The translations under genes and the position numbers were made by a program. Shown piece by piece: positions 45,160-53,233 of a stretch of 59,874 nucleotides of DNA; position 1 is the stretch's first letter; each line of letters begins with the position of its first letter. Source of the DNA: an uncultured Lachnospiraceae bacterium (GTDB taxonomy: Bacteria; Bacillota; Clostridia; Lachnospirales; Lachnospiraceae); contig CAJUFL010000021.1 of the NCBI GenBank assembly GCA_910585605.1, positions 1 through 59,874 of the forward strand. The letters are read 5' to 3'. The notes under the pieces were generated by a model. That model was given only the letters and a program-made list of their open reading frames with translations. It ran no database searches and was not told the origin of the DNA.

Positions 45160-45322
45160 TTTTCACACCTCCTATACTTGCAGTCCCCCCGAAAGCACGG
45201 CTCTATTTGGCTCATAGCTTGCGGGATTCATATCAATTACTGTAATAAACGCTAAATTTATGCGTTACCCACACCCAGATCTCTATTTTCACAAATTAAT
45301 CTCCGACTTGCAGGCATCTCCC
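45160..45322 (-). other. Structured gap between feoB and the Cys-rich gene
   Basis: Within this 163-base stretch the minus strand can form two hairpins: AACGC-TAAATTTAT-GCGTT type near 45249-45267, and CCCG-N-AAGC / GCTT-N-CGGG around a 20-base loop near 45187-45226, just before the AGGAGG of the Cys-rich gene. It may uncouple expression of the small protein from feoB. I do not recognise a known riboswitch. Confidence 0.4.
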
Positions 45323-47704
45323 CTATCTGGTACCAACAACTCTTTTCATATCTATGTTTAGTGTCTTACTTTCTTTATAAGGTCTAAGTAACAGATAAAT
45401 GAATCCCAGCACAAATAAAATTGCTATTATTGTTCCTGCACCAAAAACCCCTTCCACAATCCACGTTCCAATCTGAAAAATACAAAAAGCAACAATATAA
45501 GCAAGTACAGTCTGATAACCAATAGCAAACCAGAACCATTTCACATTATTCATTTCCCTCTTTATGGCTCCCATTGCTGCAAAACACGGTGCACAAAGAA
45601 GATTAAATACCAAAAATGCATAAGCTGCCACTGGTGTGATTGCTCCAGCAAGCTGTCCCCATATTTCCGCACCATCCTCGGCAACTTCAGCATACCCAAA
45701 TAAGACACCAAAGGTTGCCACAACATTTTCTTTTGCAATGAGTCCTGTCACAGTAGCAACTGCCATTTTCCAGTCACCAAATCCAAGGGGTACAAAAAGC
45801 GGTGCAATCACATTTCCGAAAGAAGCAAGAAAACTCCTGTCAAGCTCTTCCGCTTCCAGCATTGTCAAACCTCCATCCCATGTAAATCCCTGTAAAAACC
45901 ATAGAACAATAGTAGAGAGCAGGATAATTGTTCCCGCCTTTTTAATAAACGACCAGCCGCGTTCCCACATACTTCTCAAAACATTTCCAACCGTCGGCAT
46001 ATGATATGCCGGAAGCTCCATAACAAACGGTGCCGGATCTCCTGCAAACATCTTTGTCTTCTTTAAAATAATACCGGAACAGATAATTGCTGCAATCCCT
46101 ACAAAATACGAACTCCATGAAACCCAGCCCGAATTATCAAAAAATGCACCGGCAACCAATGCAATAATCGGTAATTTGGCTCCACAGGGAACAAAAGTAG
46201 TCGTCATAATAGTCATCTTACGATCCCTGTCATTTTCAATGGTACGGGAAGCCATAATTCCGGGAACCCCACAGCCGCTTCCTATCAGCATCGGAATAAA
46301 AGATTTTCCGGAAAGACCAAATTTACGGAAAATACGGTCCATGATAAATGCAACTCTGGCCATATAACCACACGCTTCCAAAAATGCAAGAAAAATAAAC
46401 AACACCAGCATCTGTGGCACAAAGCCTAAAACAGCACCCACACCAGCTACGATACCGTCCAAAATCAAGCTCTTCAAACCGTCTGCACAGTTCACGGCAT
46501 CAAGACCTTTTTCCACCAACACTGGTATTCCCGGAACCCACACACCATATTCGGAGGTATCCGGTTCTCCTGCCTCTACCATATTCTTTGCTTCTTCTGC
46601 AACACTGTCCGCTATCTGAACCGTCTCAATAACCTCATTTTCCTCATCTACGATATCAACCGTTACAGCCTCTTCTTCAAGGGCTGCCGTAATCTGATCT
46701 GCACGACTGTATTTTGCCGCATCTTCCTCATAAGCAGATGTACCTATCCCAAACAAATGCCAGCCGTCACCAAACACACCGTCATTGGCCCAATCGGTAG
46801 CCCAGCCGCCCACAGTGGTAACGGAAACATAATAAACAAGAAACATAACAACCGCAAAAATAGGCAAGGCAAGCCATCTGTTTGTTACAATCTTATCAAT
46901 CCTGTCGGATCCCGTTAACTTTTCCCCCTGTGCTTTCTTTACGCAATCTCCAATAATAGAAGAAATGTAAACATACCTCTCATTTGTAATGATACTTTCC
47001 GTATCATCATCCATTGCATCTTCCAACCTATTAATCTCAAGCGACACATCCGGAGCATTCTTCAGCTGACTTAAAATCTTATCATCCTTTTCCAGCAGTT
47101 TGATTGCAAAAAAGCGTTTCTGTATTTCCGGAACTCCGCCTATTTTCTCTTCCACAGCCTGAATAATCGTTTCCACCTCAGGAGTAAATTCATGCACCGG
47201 CAATGAAACATTGCTTTTTCTTGCAAGTTCTACTGCCTTTTCTACCAGTTTTTCAATTCCACTTCCTTTCAAAGCTGAAATTTCGATCACTTCACATCCC
47301 AATTTTTCACTTAATTTGTCAATATAGATTCTGTCACCGTTTTTTTTCAGTATATCCATCATATTGACTGCCATCACAACCGGTATTCCCAATTCCATAA
47401 TCTGCGTGGACAAATAAAGGTTTCTTTCGATATTAGTCCCATCAACAATATTAATAATCACATCCGGTCTTTCAGAGATCAGATAATTGCGGGCAACTAC
47501 CTCCTCTAAAGTATATGGTGATAACGAATAAATCCCCGGAAGATCCATAATTGTAACATCCTTATGCCCCTTTAATTTACCCTCCTTTTTTTCTACCGTA
47601 ACACCCGGCCAGTTTCCAACAAACTGATTGGAACCGGTCAATGCATTAAATAATGTTGTCTTCCCGCAGTTTGGATTACCTGCTAATGCTATTTTTACTG
47701 ACAT
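45323..47704 (-). CDS. feoB: Ferrous iron transporter FeoB
   Basis: FeoB is the inner-membrane Fe2+ importer with a cytosolic G-protein domain. The 793 residues start with G1 GNPNCGKTTLFN at residue 9, then VGNWPGVTVEKKEG, G3 DLPGIYSLSPY near 54 and G4-like VNMMD near 113. A helical guanine-dissociation-inhibitor region (about 165-265) precedes the membrane part with two Gate motifs (GSGCGVPGIMASR near 475 and the later CAPCFAAMGAIKRE). An acidic insert of about 75 residues (about 312-388) enlarges the first outside loop. It follows two feoA genes on the same strand. Confidence 0.96.
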   Translation of the reverse strand: MSVKIALAGNPNCGKTTLFNALTGSNQFVGNWPGVTVEKKEGKLKGHKDVTIMDLPGIYSLSPYTLEEVVARNYLISERPDVIINIVDGTNIERNLYLSTQIMELGIPVVMAVNMMDILKKNGDRIYIDKLSEKLGCEVIEISALKGSGIEKLVEKAVELARKSNVSLPVHEFTPEVETIIQAVEEKIGGVPEIQKRFFAIKLLEKDDKILSQLKNAPDVSLEINRLEDAMDDDTESIITNERYVYISSIIGDCVKKAQGEKLTGSDRIDKIVTNRWLALPIFAVVMFLVYYVSVTTVGGWATDWANDGVFGDGWHLFGIGTSAYEEDAAKYSRADQITAALEEEAVTVDIVDEENEVIETVQIADSVAEEAKNMVEAGEPDTSEYGVWVPGIPVLVEKGLDAVNCADGLKSLILDGIVAGVGAVLGFVPQMLVLFIFLAFLEACGYMARVAFIMDRIFRKFGLSGKSFIPMLIGSGCGVPGIMASRTIENDRDRKMTIMTTTFVPCGAKLPIIALVAGAFFDNSGWVSWSSYFVGIAAIICSGIILKKTKMFAGDPAPFVMELPAYHMPTVGNVLRSMWERGWSFIKKAGTIILLSTIVLWFLQGFTWDGGLTMLEAEELDRSFLASFGNVIAPLFVPLGFGDWKMAVATVTGLIAKENVVATFGVLFGYAEVAEDGAEIWGQLAGAITPVAAYAFLVFNLLCAPCFAAMGAIKREMNNVKWFWFAIGYQTVLAYIVAFCIFQIGTWIVEGVFGAGTIIAILFVLGFIYLLLRPYKESKTLNIDMKRVVGTR

Positions 47705-47795
47705 TTCTATTCTCCCTTCTTTTATTCTTTCTTCATTTTTAGTGAAATAACTTCCTGTTTCTCTAAACTCTTTTGTTTGTATCTTCTATCTTTGA

Positions 47796-47809
47796 TTAGC
47801 CACAACTAA
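47796..47809. promoter_or_regulatory. TTAG-N6-CTAA box upstream of feoB
   Basis: Dyad TTAGCCACAACTAA in the 127-base gap between the second feoA and feoB. It shares the arms and 6-base spacing of the boxes in front of the first feoA. A weak promoter (TTTACC-17-TAATCA, minus strand) would overlap it. Confidence 0.5.
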
Positions 47810-47831
47810 CCAATGGGTAAAATTTTATCCC

Positions 47832-48053
47832 TTATTCCACCTCAATCATTTGTGCATCCGCTTTCCGAAGGGACAATTCATATCCTCTTACTGTTACTTC
47901 CACAGGATCCCCTAACGGAGCGACCTTTCTAACATAAATATCGACACCTTTTGTAATCCCCATGTCCATAATCCTTCTTTTTACTGGTCCATCACCGGTC
48001 AGTTTTTTCACCGTAACATTCTGCCCACAAGGCACTTCTTTTAATGTTTTCAT
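47832..48053 (-). CDS. feoA: FeoA-domain protein, second copy
   Basis: A 73-residue SH3-like FeoA protein, the cytosolic partner required for full FeoB activity. Signature features are the N-terminal MKTLKEVPCGQ, RRIMDMGITKGVDIYV and the APLGDPVEVTVRGYELSLRK segment, which matches canonical FeoA better than the first copy does. I start at the ATG after AAGGAG and seven bases, rather than the GTG before it. It lies 29 bases after the first feoA gene. Confidence 0.92.
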   Translation of the reverse strand: MKTLKEVPCGQNVTVKKLTGDGPVKRRIMDMGITKGVDIYVRKVAPLGDPVEVTVRGYELSLRKADAQMIEVE

Positions 48054-48082
48054 CACAATTCTCCTTTTACTGATGTTTTTTA

Positions 48083-48292
48083 TTACACAATAATATGGCT
48101 TGCCATATCCCTGCCAATCGCAACTCTGGAATCCTTTACGTTTACAATCATATTGCCATTTAACATGGAAATCACCGTAACAGTTCCTCCTGATACAAAA
48201 CCAAGGTTTTCCAAAAATTTTCTGGTTTCTTCCTTTCCTCCCACCTTCTTAATCACATTAGCTTCTCCTTCTTTTACCATCGTAAGCGGCAT
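48083..48292 (-). CDS. feoA: FeoA-domain protein, first copy
   Basis: A 69-residue FeoA-type SH3-like protein (MPLTMVKEGEANVIKKVGG, then FLENLGFVSGGTVTVIS and VGDSRVAIG-like ending KDSRVAIGRDMASHIIV). I start at MPLTM since AAGGAG lies eight bases upstream; a longer frame begins 15 codons earlier. It is first in the feo operon, with a consensus promoter overlapped by TTAG/CTAA boxes. Two consecutive FeoA proteins are common in Clostridia and may act as a heteromer. Confidence 0.9.
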   Translation of the reverse strand: MPLTMVKEGEANVIKKVGGKEETRKFLENLGFVSGGTVTVISMLNGNMIVNVKDSRVAIGRDMASHIIV

Positions 48293-48352
48293 ATGATCAT
48301 CTCCTTCCATAATGATATGATTTTTGAATATGCACAATCCTTTTCTTATGTG

Positions 48353-48376
48353 TTAGTTTATTCTAATTTCTATTAG
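48353..48376. promoter_or_regulatory. Overlapping TTAG/CTAA iron-box candidates at the feo promoter
   Basis: TTAG-N6-CTAA-N6-TTAG with a ten-base period, so two dyads share an arm and lie on one face of the helix. They cover the spacer and -10 of the feoA promoter. The divergent gene encodes a DtxR-family regulator, the obvious candidate to bind here when loaded with metal. Confidence 0.6.
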
Positions 48377-48383
48377 TTGTCAA
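48355..48383 (-). promoter_or_regulatory. Promoter of the feo operon
   Basis: Minus strand: consensus TTGACA (48378-48383), 17-base spacer, TAAACT (48355-48360), overlapped by the iron-box candidates. Confidence 0.65.
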
Positions 48384-48409
48384 TAACTTGTTGATAAATT
48401 TTTATTTCA

Positions 48410-48437
48410 TTGAATTTTTTCTCATTTATGTTACAAT
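48410..48437 (+). promoter_or_regulatory. Promoter of the DtxR-family gene
   Basis: TTGAAT (48410-48415), 16-base spacer, TACAAT (48432-48437), about 57 bases before the ATG. The TTAG/CTAA boxes lie upstream of this promoter and would not cover it. Confidence 0.6.
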
Positions 48438-48493
48438 CAAAATAAATATCTGGAAATGGTATTACAATCATGACTAAAAAATTGGAGGTTACC

Positions 48494-48865
48494 ATGAATA
48501 TAAATGAATCTGCGGAAAATTATTTAGAAACCATATTAATCCTTAGCAAAACCTTACCCGTGGTCCGGTCTGTAGATATTGCAACAGAACTGGGATTTAA
48601 AAAATCCAGTGTCAGTATTGCCATGAAAAATCTGCGTGAAAAAAAATATATAACCGTTTCGGAAGCCGGCTATATTACTTTAACGAAGTCAGGCAAAGAA
48701 ATAGCAGATATGATATATGAACGCCACGAACTTTTCACTTCCTGGCTGATCAGTCTGGGAGTCGATGAAAAAACCGCTTCCGAAGATGCCTGCCGGATGG
48801 AGCACGTAATCAGCAAGGAAAGCTTTGAAGCCATTAAAAATCATATTCCAAATTGTCAAAAATAA
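48494..48865 (+). CDS. Short DtxR/MntR-family metal-dependent regulator
   Basis: A 123-residue winged-helix regulator. Residues 1-60 hold the DNA-binding part (NINESAENYLETILILS, VRSVDIATELGFKKSSVSIAMKNL), then the dimerisation/metal region with ERHELFTSWLISLGV and CRMEHVIS, the usual Cys/Glu/His ligand block. The C-terminal SH3 (FeoA-like) domain of full DtxR/IdeR is absent, as in MntR. TGGAGG supports this start over one eight codons earlier. It is divergent from feoA and most likely represses feo at the TTAG/CTAA boxes when Fe2+ or Mn2+ is plentiful. Confidence 0.9.
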   Translation: MNINESAENYLETILILSKTLPVVRSVDIATELGFKKSSVSIAMKNLREKKYITVSEAGYITLTKSGKEIADMIYERHELFTSWLISLGVDEKTASEDACRMEHVISKESFEAIKNHIPNCQK

Positions 48866-48875
48866 TACAGATAAA

Positions 48876-48914
48876 AATCCCTGCGATTCTGCAATCTGCA
48901 GCCTCGCAGGGATT
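48876..48914. terminator. Bidirectional terminator between the regulator and pta
   Basis: Perfect 11-base arms AATCCCTGCGA / TCGCAGGGATT, a loop containing a minor CTGCA dyad, and T-rich tails on both strands (TTTCATTTTTT and TTTTTATC). It serves the converging dtxR-type gene and pta. Confidence 0.85.
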
Positions 48915-48966
48915 CTTTCATTTTTTACATTATGCAATAGAAAAGCAGCCTGCCAATCCATATTAC

Positions 48967-49950
48967 TTATGAAAGTGCCGCAGTAATAATCGCCATGGAA
49001 TATACCTCTGTAGCAGTACAGCCTCTCGACAAATCATTAATCGGGGAATTTAATCCCAGTAAGATTGGTCCATACGCTTCAAAATTACCCATTCTCTGTG
49101 CAATCTTATACCCGATATTACCCGCATTGATATCCGGAAAAATAAAGGTATTTGCATGACCGGCAACCTCAGAATCCGGACATTTCTTCTTAGAAACAGA
49201 AGGAGAAACTGCTGCATCAAACTGCATTTCTCCTGCAATCGGAATATCCGGATTACGCTCTTTCGTTTTCCTTGCTGCATTTCGCATCTTATCCACATCC
49301 TCGCCATGACCAGAACCGTCTGTAGAATAACTCAAAAATGCCACCTTTGGATCTACACCGAAAATCTTTGCACAACGGATAATCTCTTCTGCAATCTCCA
49401 CCAGTTCATCCTCGTTCGGACGAATAATAATTCCACAATCCCCCATTGCCAATACCTCATTACCACCGGTTGCCAATGGTCTTACTAAAATAAAGCAGGA
49501 AGATACCAATGTATTACCAGGCTTTGTTTTAATAAGCTGTAGTGCCGGTCTTACCGTATCTGCGGTTGAATATGTTGCACCACCTAACAGTGCGTCTGCA
49601 TATCCCATCTTTACCAGCATGGTTCCAAAATAATTATTCTGTAGCAGATATTCTTTGGCCTGTTCCGGAGTTACCCCCTTATGCTTGCGAAGCTGGCAGA
49701 ACTCTTCAACCATTTTATCCATATCCTCAAATGCTGCCGGATTAATAATCTCCGATCCCCTGATATTAAATCCGCTCTCCTCTGCCACATCATAAATCTC
49801 ATCCGGATCCCCAATCAAAATCGGATGTAAAAAATTACTTGCCAAAAGTCTCGAGGAAGCTTCCAGAATACGTGGATCATTACCTTCCGTTAACACGATT
49901 GTCTTTGGATTCTTCTTCAAAATATCAATTAACTGACCAAAACCAAACAT
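48967..49950 (-). CDS. pta: Phosphate acetyltransferase
   Basis: Pta converts acetyl-CoA and phosphate to acetyl phosphate, the entry to acetate fermentation with ATP gain by acetate kinase. The 327-residue protein is the short PTA form, without the N-terminal DRTGG extension. It has KTIVLTEGNDPRILEA near the start, LLGGATYSTADTVRPAL near 140, SYSTDGSGHGEDVDK near 225 and GEMQFDAAV near 255, all family motifs. It has its own promoter and terminator; ackA, often adjacent, is not in the window. Confidence 0.96.
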   Translation of the reverse strand: MFGFGQLIDILKKNPKTIVLTEGNDPRILEASSRLLASNFLHPILIGDPDEIYDVAEESGFNIRGSEIINPAAFEDMDKMVEEFCQLRKHKGVTPEQAKEYLLQNNYFGTMLVKMGYADALLGGATYSTADTVRPALQLIKTKPGNTLVSSCFILVRPLATGGNEVLAMGDCGIIIRPNEDELVEIAEEIIRCAKIFGVDPKVAFLSYSTDGSGHGEDVDKMRNAARKTKERNPDIPIAGEMQFDAAVSPSVSKKKCPDSEVAGHANTFIFPDINAGNIGYKIAQRMGNFEAYGPILLGLNSPINDLSRGCTATEVYSMAIITAALS

Positions 49951-49992
49951 TACTTTGCTCCTCCATTTTCTTTTTGTATACAGTCTAATTTT

Positions 49993-50020
49993 ATTATATA
50001 TTTTTTTAATAAATTCTCAA
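49993..50020 (-). promoter_or_regulatory. Promoter of pta
   Basis: Minus strand: TTGAGA (50015-50020), 16-base spacer, TATAAT (49993-49998), about 40 bases before the ATG, which has a GGAGG site. Confidence 0.65.
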
Positions 50021-50155
50021 GTGATTTTTAACAAAAAAACAGTTGATTTTGTCTTTTTTTCGGTACAATATAATAAATCCATCTTTTGCATATATTTACC
50101 CTATTATTCCGGCATAAATTTTCAACAAATTTTCAGGCAATTTTTCCAATCGTTC

Positions 50156-51508
50156 CTAATATCCTCTTTTCTTCAAATCCGCAACCAATTGCACAAAAAA
50201 TTCCCTTACGTCAAATCCGTCAAAATTTTCTCTGTTTAAGTCAATCATGTCCCCATGGGAGATTCCTCGTTTTCCCTTTACCGTAAGAAATTGAAACCGT
50301 TCTCCCCACCGGAAGGAATTCTGCCCTACCAATCCGTCATTGGGACCGTCAAAATAATTAACCAGCTGATAAGAGAAATTAAGGGGGAATCGCCCACCGG
50401 CAGCTGTATTTAACTTAGAACCCACACTCTGATAATAAACCCCCGGCACATCAGGCAACTTCTCATTCCGTTCCCTGCATGTACTTGCTCTTAAATCATT
50501 GACTGCTTCCAAGAAATCAGGATTAGAATCTCCCATCTTTGCAAGTGCTGTATTATAGGTTTTAGCAATCATATCCTGCTTCCTCTTAGAAATCTTTGAT
50601 AAAAGAAAATCTGCAAATTCGCAGCCCCTATGAGGCGTATTGATGGTTGTAAGAGACGCCACATAATGGCTGATTCCCAATTTGGACAATGCATATCTGC
50701 TATCAAGTCCCCCTTTAGAATGGGCAATGATATTTATTTTGCCACAGCCTGTTTCTTTTACAATTTCCTGAATCCTTTCTGCCAGTTCTTTTCCACATTC
50801 CTCCACCGAAGCTGCGGACTGCTGATTGCCATAATATAAAACTGCACCATTTTGTTCCAGTTCCTTTGGAATTCTGCCCCAGTAATTCAGATATCGAAAA
50901 TCCCGGAAAAATACACCGTGAACCAGCAAAATAGGATATCTTGTAGCACAAATCTGCTGCTCCCTTCTTGACTTGTTCAATAAAATCTTATCATTCTCAA
51001 ACAAAACTTCCTTTGATACGGTTTTAATAATAATTCCCAATGCAATTAAATGGGCTATCGGTATCCAGCCACAGAGAATACCAATGACACGCCAGCGGAT
51101 TCCCAGCTGTTCAGAAGTTATGTAAACTCTAATAATACCATTCCAGAATACAATATTTTCTGTCAATATGATAACAAGCGTGTTTATCAGCCATATCCTG
51201 GGATTACTCACAACAGAACCCACAGAAAATACACCTAAAAATCCCATAATTGAATAGATTACACACACAGTAGTGGAAGCAACAAACAAACCAAGCAGCT
51301 CACAACCATTGCCACATATCCGCAGCCGGGTAGTCTGCATCTTCATATTCTCAAGGGAGGGTACAATATTCATAAAGAGGAACAGTGCCAGTAAAAACGG
51401 AAGAAAAACCGCCAGTTCTGCCATTTTTGAGAACGATACAAAATTAGCCACAAATATGATAACAACACAATAAAAAATACGAACAATCATCTTTTGTAAT
51501 GTCTGCAT
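50156..51508 (-). CDS. Membrane-anchored lipase-like alpha/beta hydrolase
   Basis: A 450-residue protein with four or five N-terminal membrane helices (about 1-165) and a C-terminal alpha/beta-hydrolase domain. The catalytic part has the oxyanion-loop YPILLVHGVFFRDF near residue 192, the nucleophile motif AHSKGGLDSRYA near 265 (A-x-S-x-G, as in Bacillus lipases), an Asp candidate in DGPNDGLV and a His in ISHGDMI. It probably acts on lipid or ester substrates at the membrane. AGGAGG precedes the start. It lies 12 bases after rsmH and probably shares its transcript. Confidence 0.85.
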   Translation of the reverse strand: MQTLQKMIVRIFYCVVIIFVANFVSFSKMAELAVFLPFLLALFLFMNIVPSLENMKMQTTRLRICGNGCELLGLFVASTTVCVIYSIMGFLGVFSVGSVVSNPRIWLINTLVIILTENIVFWNGIIRVYITSEQLGIRWRVIGILCGWIPIAHLIALGIIIKTVSKEVLFENDKILLNKSRREQQICATRYPILLVHGVFFRDFRYLNYWGRIPKELEQNGAVLYYGNQQSAASVEECGKELAERIQEIVKETGCGKINIIAHSKGGLDSRYALSKLGISHYVASLTTINTPHRGCEFADFLLSKISKRKQDMIAKTYNTALAKMGDSNPDFLEAVNDLRASTCRERNEKLPDVPGVYYQSVGSKLNTAAGGRFPLNFSYQLVNYFDGPNDGLVGQNSFRWGERFQFLTVKGKRGISHGDMIDLNRENFDGFDVREFFVQLVADLKKRGY

Positions 51509-51520
51509 GCCTGCCTCCTG

Positions 51521-52546
51521 CTAACAATCTGCTTTCACTGCCCAACGCATCTTGGTAGAATGTGCCCGGCTGTTCCTGATACACTCTTCCTTGGAAGGTC
51601 TTACCACTTTATCTGCTATCCCACTATATTGTCCTAATTTTTTATGTCTTTTAAAAGATTTCTTTACCAGGCGGTCTTCTCCGGAATGAAAGGTAAGAAT
51701 TGCGACACGCCCGCCAGGATTTAACACATCCGGAAGCTTTTCCAAAAAGGAATCTAACACCTCAAATTCATTATTTACATCAATGCGGAGTGCCTGAAAT
51801 GTTCTGGCACAGGATTTTTTCACTGCTTCCCTCCGCTCCTTTTTGGGTACAAGAGGCAAAAGTGCTCTTTCCACCAGTTCTGCCAGCTTGGTAGTCGTGT
51901 CAATCCGACCTCCTTTTCGGATTGTAGAAACTACCATATCCGCAATTTCATCTGCATATGGCTCGTCTGCATTTTCTTCAAGCATTCCTGCTAATTCATC
52001 TCTTGTAATATGTAAAAGCCTTTCCGATGCCGAAACTCCCTTTTCCGGATTCAACCGCAAATCCAAAGGACCCTCTGCCTTATAGGAAAATCCCCTTTCC
52101 GGATTGTCAATCTGCATGGAGGACACTCCCAGATCAGCTAATATAAAATCAAATTTCCCCACCTCTTGTGCCAGATGGTCTATATCTGCAAAATTCATTA
52201 ACTTAACAGTTATAATATCCTCTGTAAACCCTTCTTCTGCCAGACGTTTTCTTGTCTTTTCAGATTCAATCGGGTCTACATCCAGTCCGTAGATATGCCC
52301 TTTTCCCTGAAGGCATTCCAGCATTCTTCTTGTATGTCCTCCATATCCAAGAGTGGCATCCAAGCCCTGCTGTCCCGGCTTAATTTCCAGAAAATCCAGT
52401 ATCTCCTCCACCATAATGGAAATATGCATTCCTGCCGGTGTGCTGCCCTTTTTTATTACTTTTTCAACTGTGTCTGCATATTTTTCAGGATTCAGCTCTT
52501 TATATTTTTCATTGAATTTTCTAGGATGTGTTCCACTGTAGCGCAC
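51521..52546 (-). CDS. RsmH-type 16S rRNA cytosine-N4 methyltransferase homologue
   Basis: RsmH methylates C1402 of 16S rRNA. This 341-residue protein has the family elements AGMHISIMVEEILDF, the SAM site LDATLGYGGHTRRML near residue 62, DLGVSSMQIDNPERGFS near 140 and AILTFHSGEDRLVKKSF near 290. An extra 40-residue N-terminal part (THPRKFNEKYKEL) precedes the usual start, and the gene is not in the mraZ-ftsL division cluster. It is therefore probably the second RsmH-like paralogue seen in some Clostridia. The start is GTG and uncertain; in-frame coding potential continues upstream into the overlapping gene. Confidence 0.85.
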   Translation of the reverse strand: MRYSGTHPRKFNEKYKELNPEKYADTVEKVIKKGSTPAGMHISIMVEEILDFLEIKPGQQGLDATLGYGGHTRRMLECLQGKGHIYGLDVDPIESEKTRKRLAEEGFTEDIITVKLMNFADIDHLAQEVGKFDFILADLGVSSMQIDNPERGFSYKAEGPLDLRLNPEKGVSASERLLHITRDELAGMLEENADEPYADEIADMVVSTIRKGGRIDTTTKLAELVERALLPLVPKKERREAVKKSCARTFQALRIDVNNEFEVLDSFLEKLPDVLNPGGRVAILTFHSGEDRLVKKSFKRHKKLGQYSGIADKVVRPSKEECIRNSRAHSTKMRWAVKADC

Positions 52547-52800
52547 CCGCCGCTTGTGGGTGCCGACAGTAAGTAAGCCACCTGTACTTCTATGCCATCC
52601 ATATTCTCCAATAAGATTTCATATCTGTTTTCCTGGTATCCTCCATTATATAATCCTGTTATTTTGAATTTATTGCCCTGGGAATCCGACAGAATGTCTC
52701 CTATCCGTATAACTCTTCCTTCCATTTCACTTATAACAGAATAAACCTTACCTCTTTCCTTTACCAAAAATGTATCTTTTATTCGTAAAACAATATCCAC
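52492..52800 (-). CDS. Small hypothetical protein overlapping rsmH-like gene
   Basis: A 102-residue soluble protein of unknown function (DIVLRIKDTFLVKERGKVYSV onward; VIRIGDILSDSQGNKFKITG near residue 35). I start at a GTG preceded by GGAAGG four bases away; longer ATG starts lack binding sites. Its last 55 bases overlap the beginning of the rsmH-like gene in another frame, pointing to translational coupling. The beta-rich pattern resembles small OB/SH3-like folds, but I cannot name a family. Confidence 0.6.
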   Translation of the reverse strand: MDIVLRIKDTFLVKERGKVYSVISEMEGRVIRIGDILSDSQGNKFKITGLYNGGYQENRYEILLENMDGIEVQVAYLLSAPTSGGCATVEHILENSMKNIKS

Positions 52801-52905
52801 TATTCCTTCCCCCATATATTTATTACTTGTAATTATAGCACTGTTCATTATACATAACAACTTAATTCAGAAGTTCTCCCTGCGGATATTCTATTTTTGA
52901 AAAAA

Positions 52906-52951
52906 CAAAATACCACAGCCAGTATTCCCAGAAAACGGTCGTGGTATTTTG
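52906..52951 (-). terminator. Terminator of the oxidoreductase-rubredoxin operon
   Basis: Perfect 11-base arms CAAAATACCAC / GTGGTATTTTG with further G-C pairs inside, followed on the minus strand by TTTTTTC. It lies about 100 bases after the rubredoxin stop. Confidence 0.8.
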
Positions 52952-53049
52952 CCGTTGTTTACATAACATCTCGATTTTTCAGTCACTAAGCCTGCGACAG
53001 CCGCCAAATGGACATGCGGGCACGTCTACTTGCTCGTTACTCTCAGAAA

Positions 53050-53205
53050 TCATATCTCACTAAACTGGTCCTTTCCTACCATACACAAAGGGCAAAGAAA
53101 GTCTTCTGGAACATCCTCCCACTTCGTACCTGGTTCAATTCCATTTTCCGGACTCCCCTCTTCCTCATCATATATCCATCCACATACATCACATATATAC
53201 TGCAT
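53050..53205 (-). CDS. Rubredoxin
   Basis: A 51-residue one-iron electron carrier. The iron ligands are the two C-x2-C knuckles YICDVCGWIYDEEEG and FLCPLCMVGKDQF; the spacing and the GIEPGTKWEDVPEDF middle are typical. The second knuckle reads CPLCM rather than the usual CPxCG. AAGGAG precedes the ATG. It follows the fused oxidoreductase genes by 28 bases and ends the operon, so it may take electrons from the oxidoreductase or serve oxygen and peroxide defence. Confidence 0.95.
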   Translation of the reverse strand: MQYICDVCGWIYDEEEGSPENGIEPGTKWEDVPEDFLCPLCMVGKDQFSEI

Positions 53206-53233
53206 CACTAAGCTCCTTTCTTTCTATATCTTT

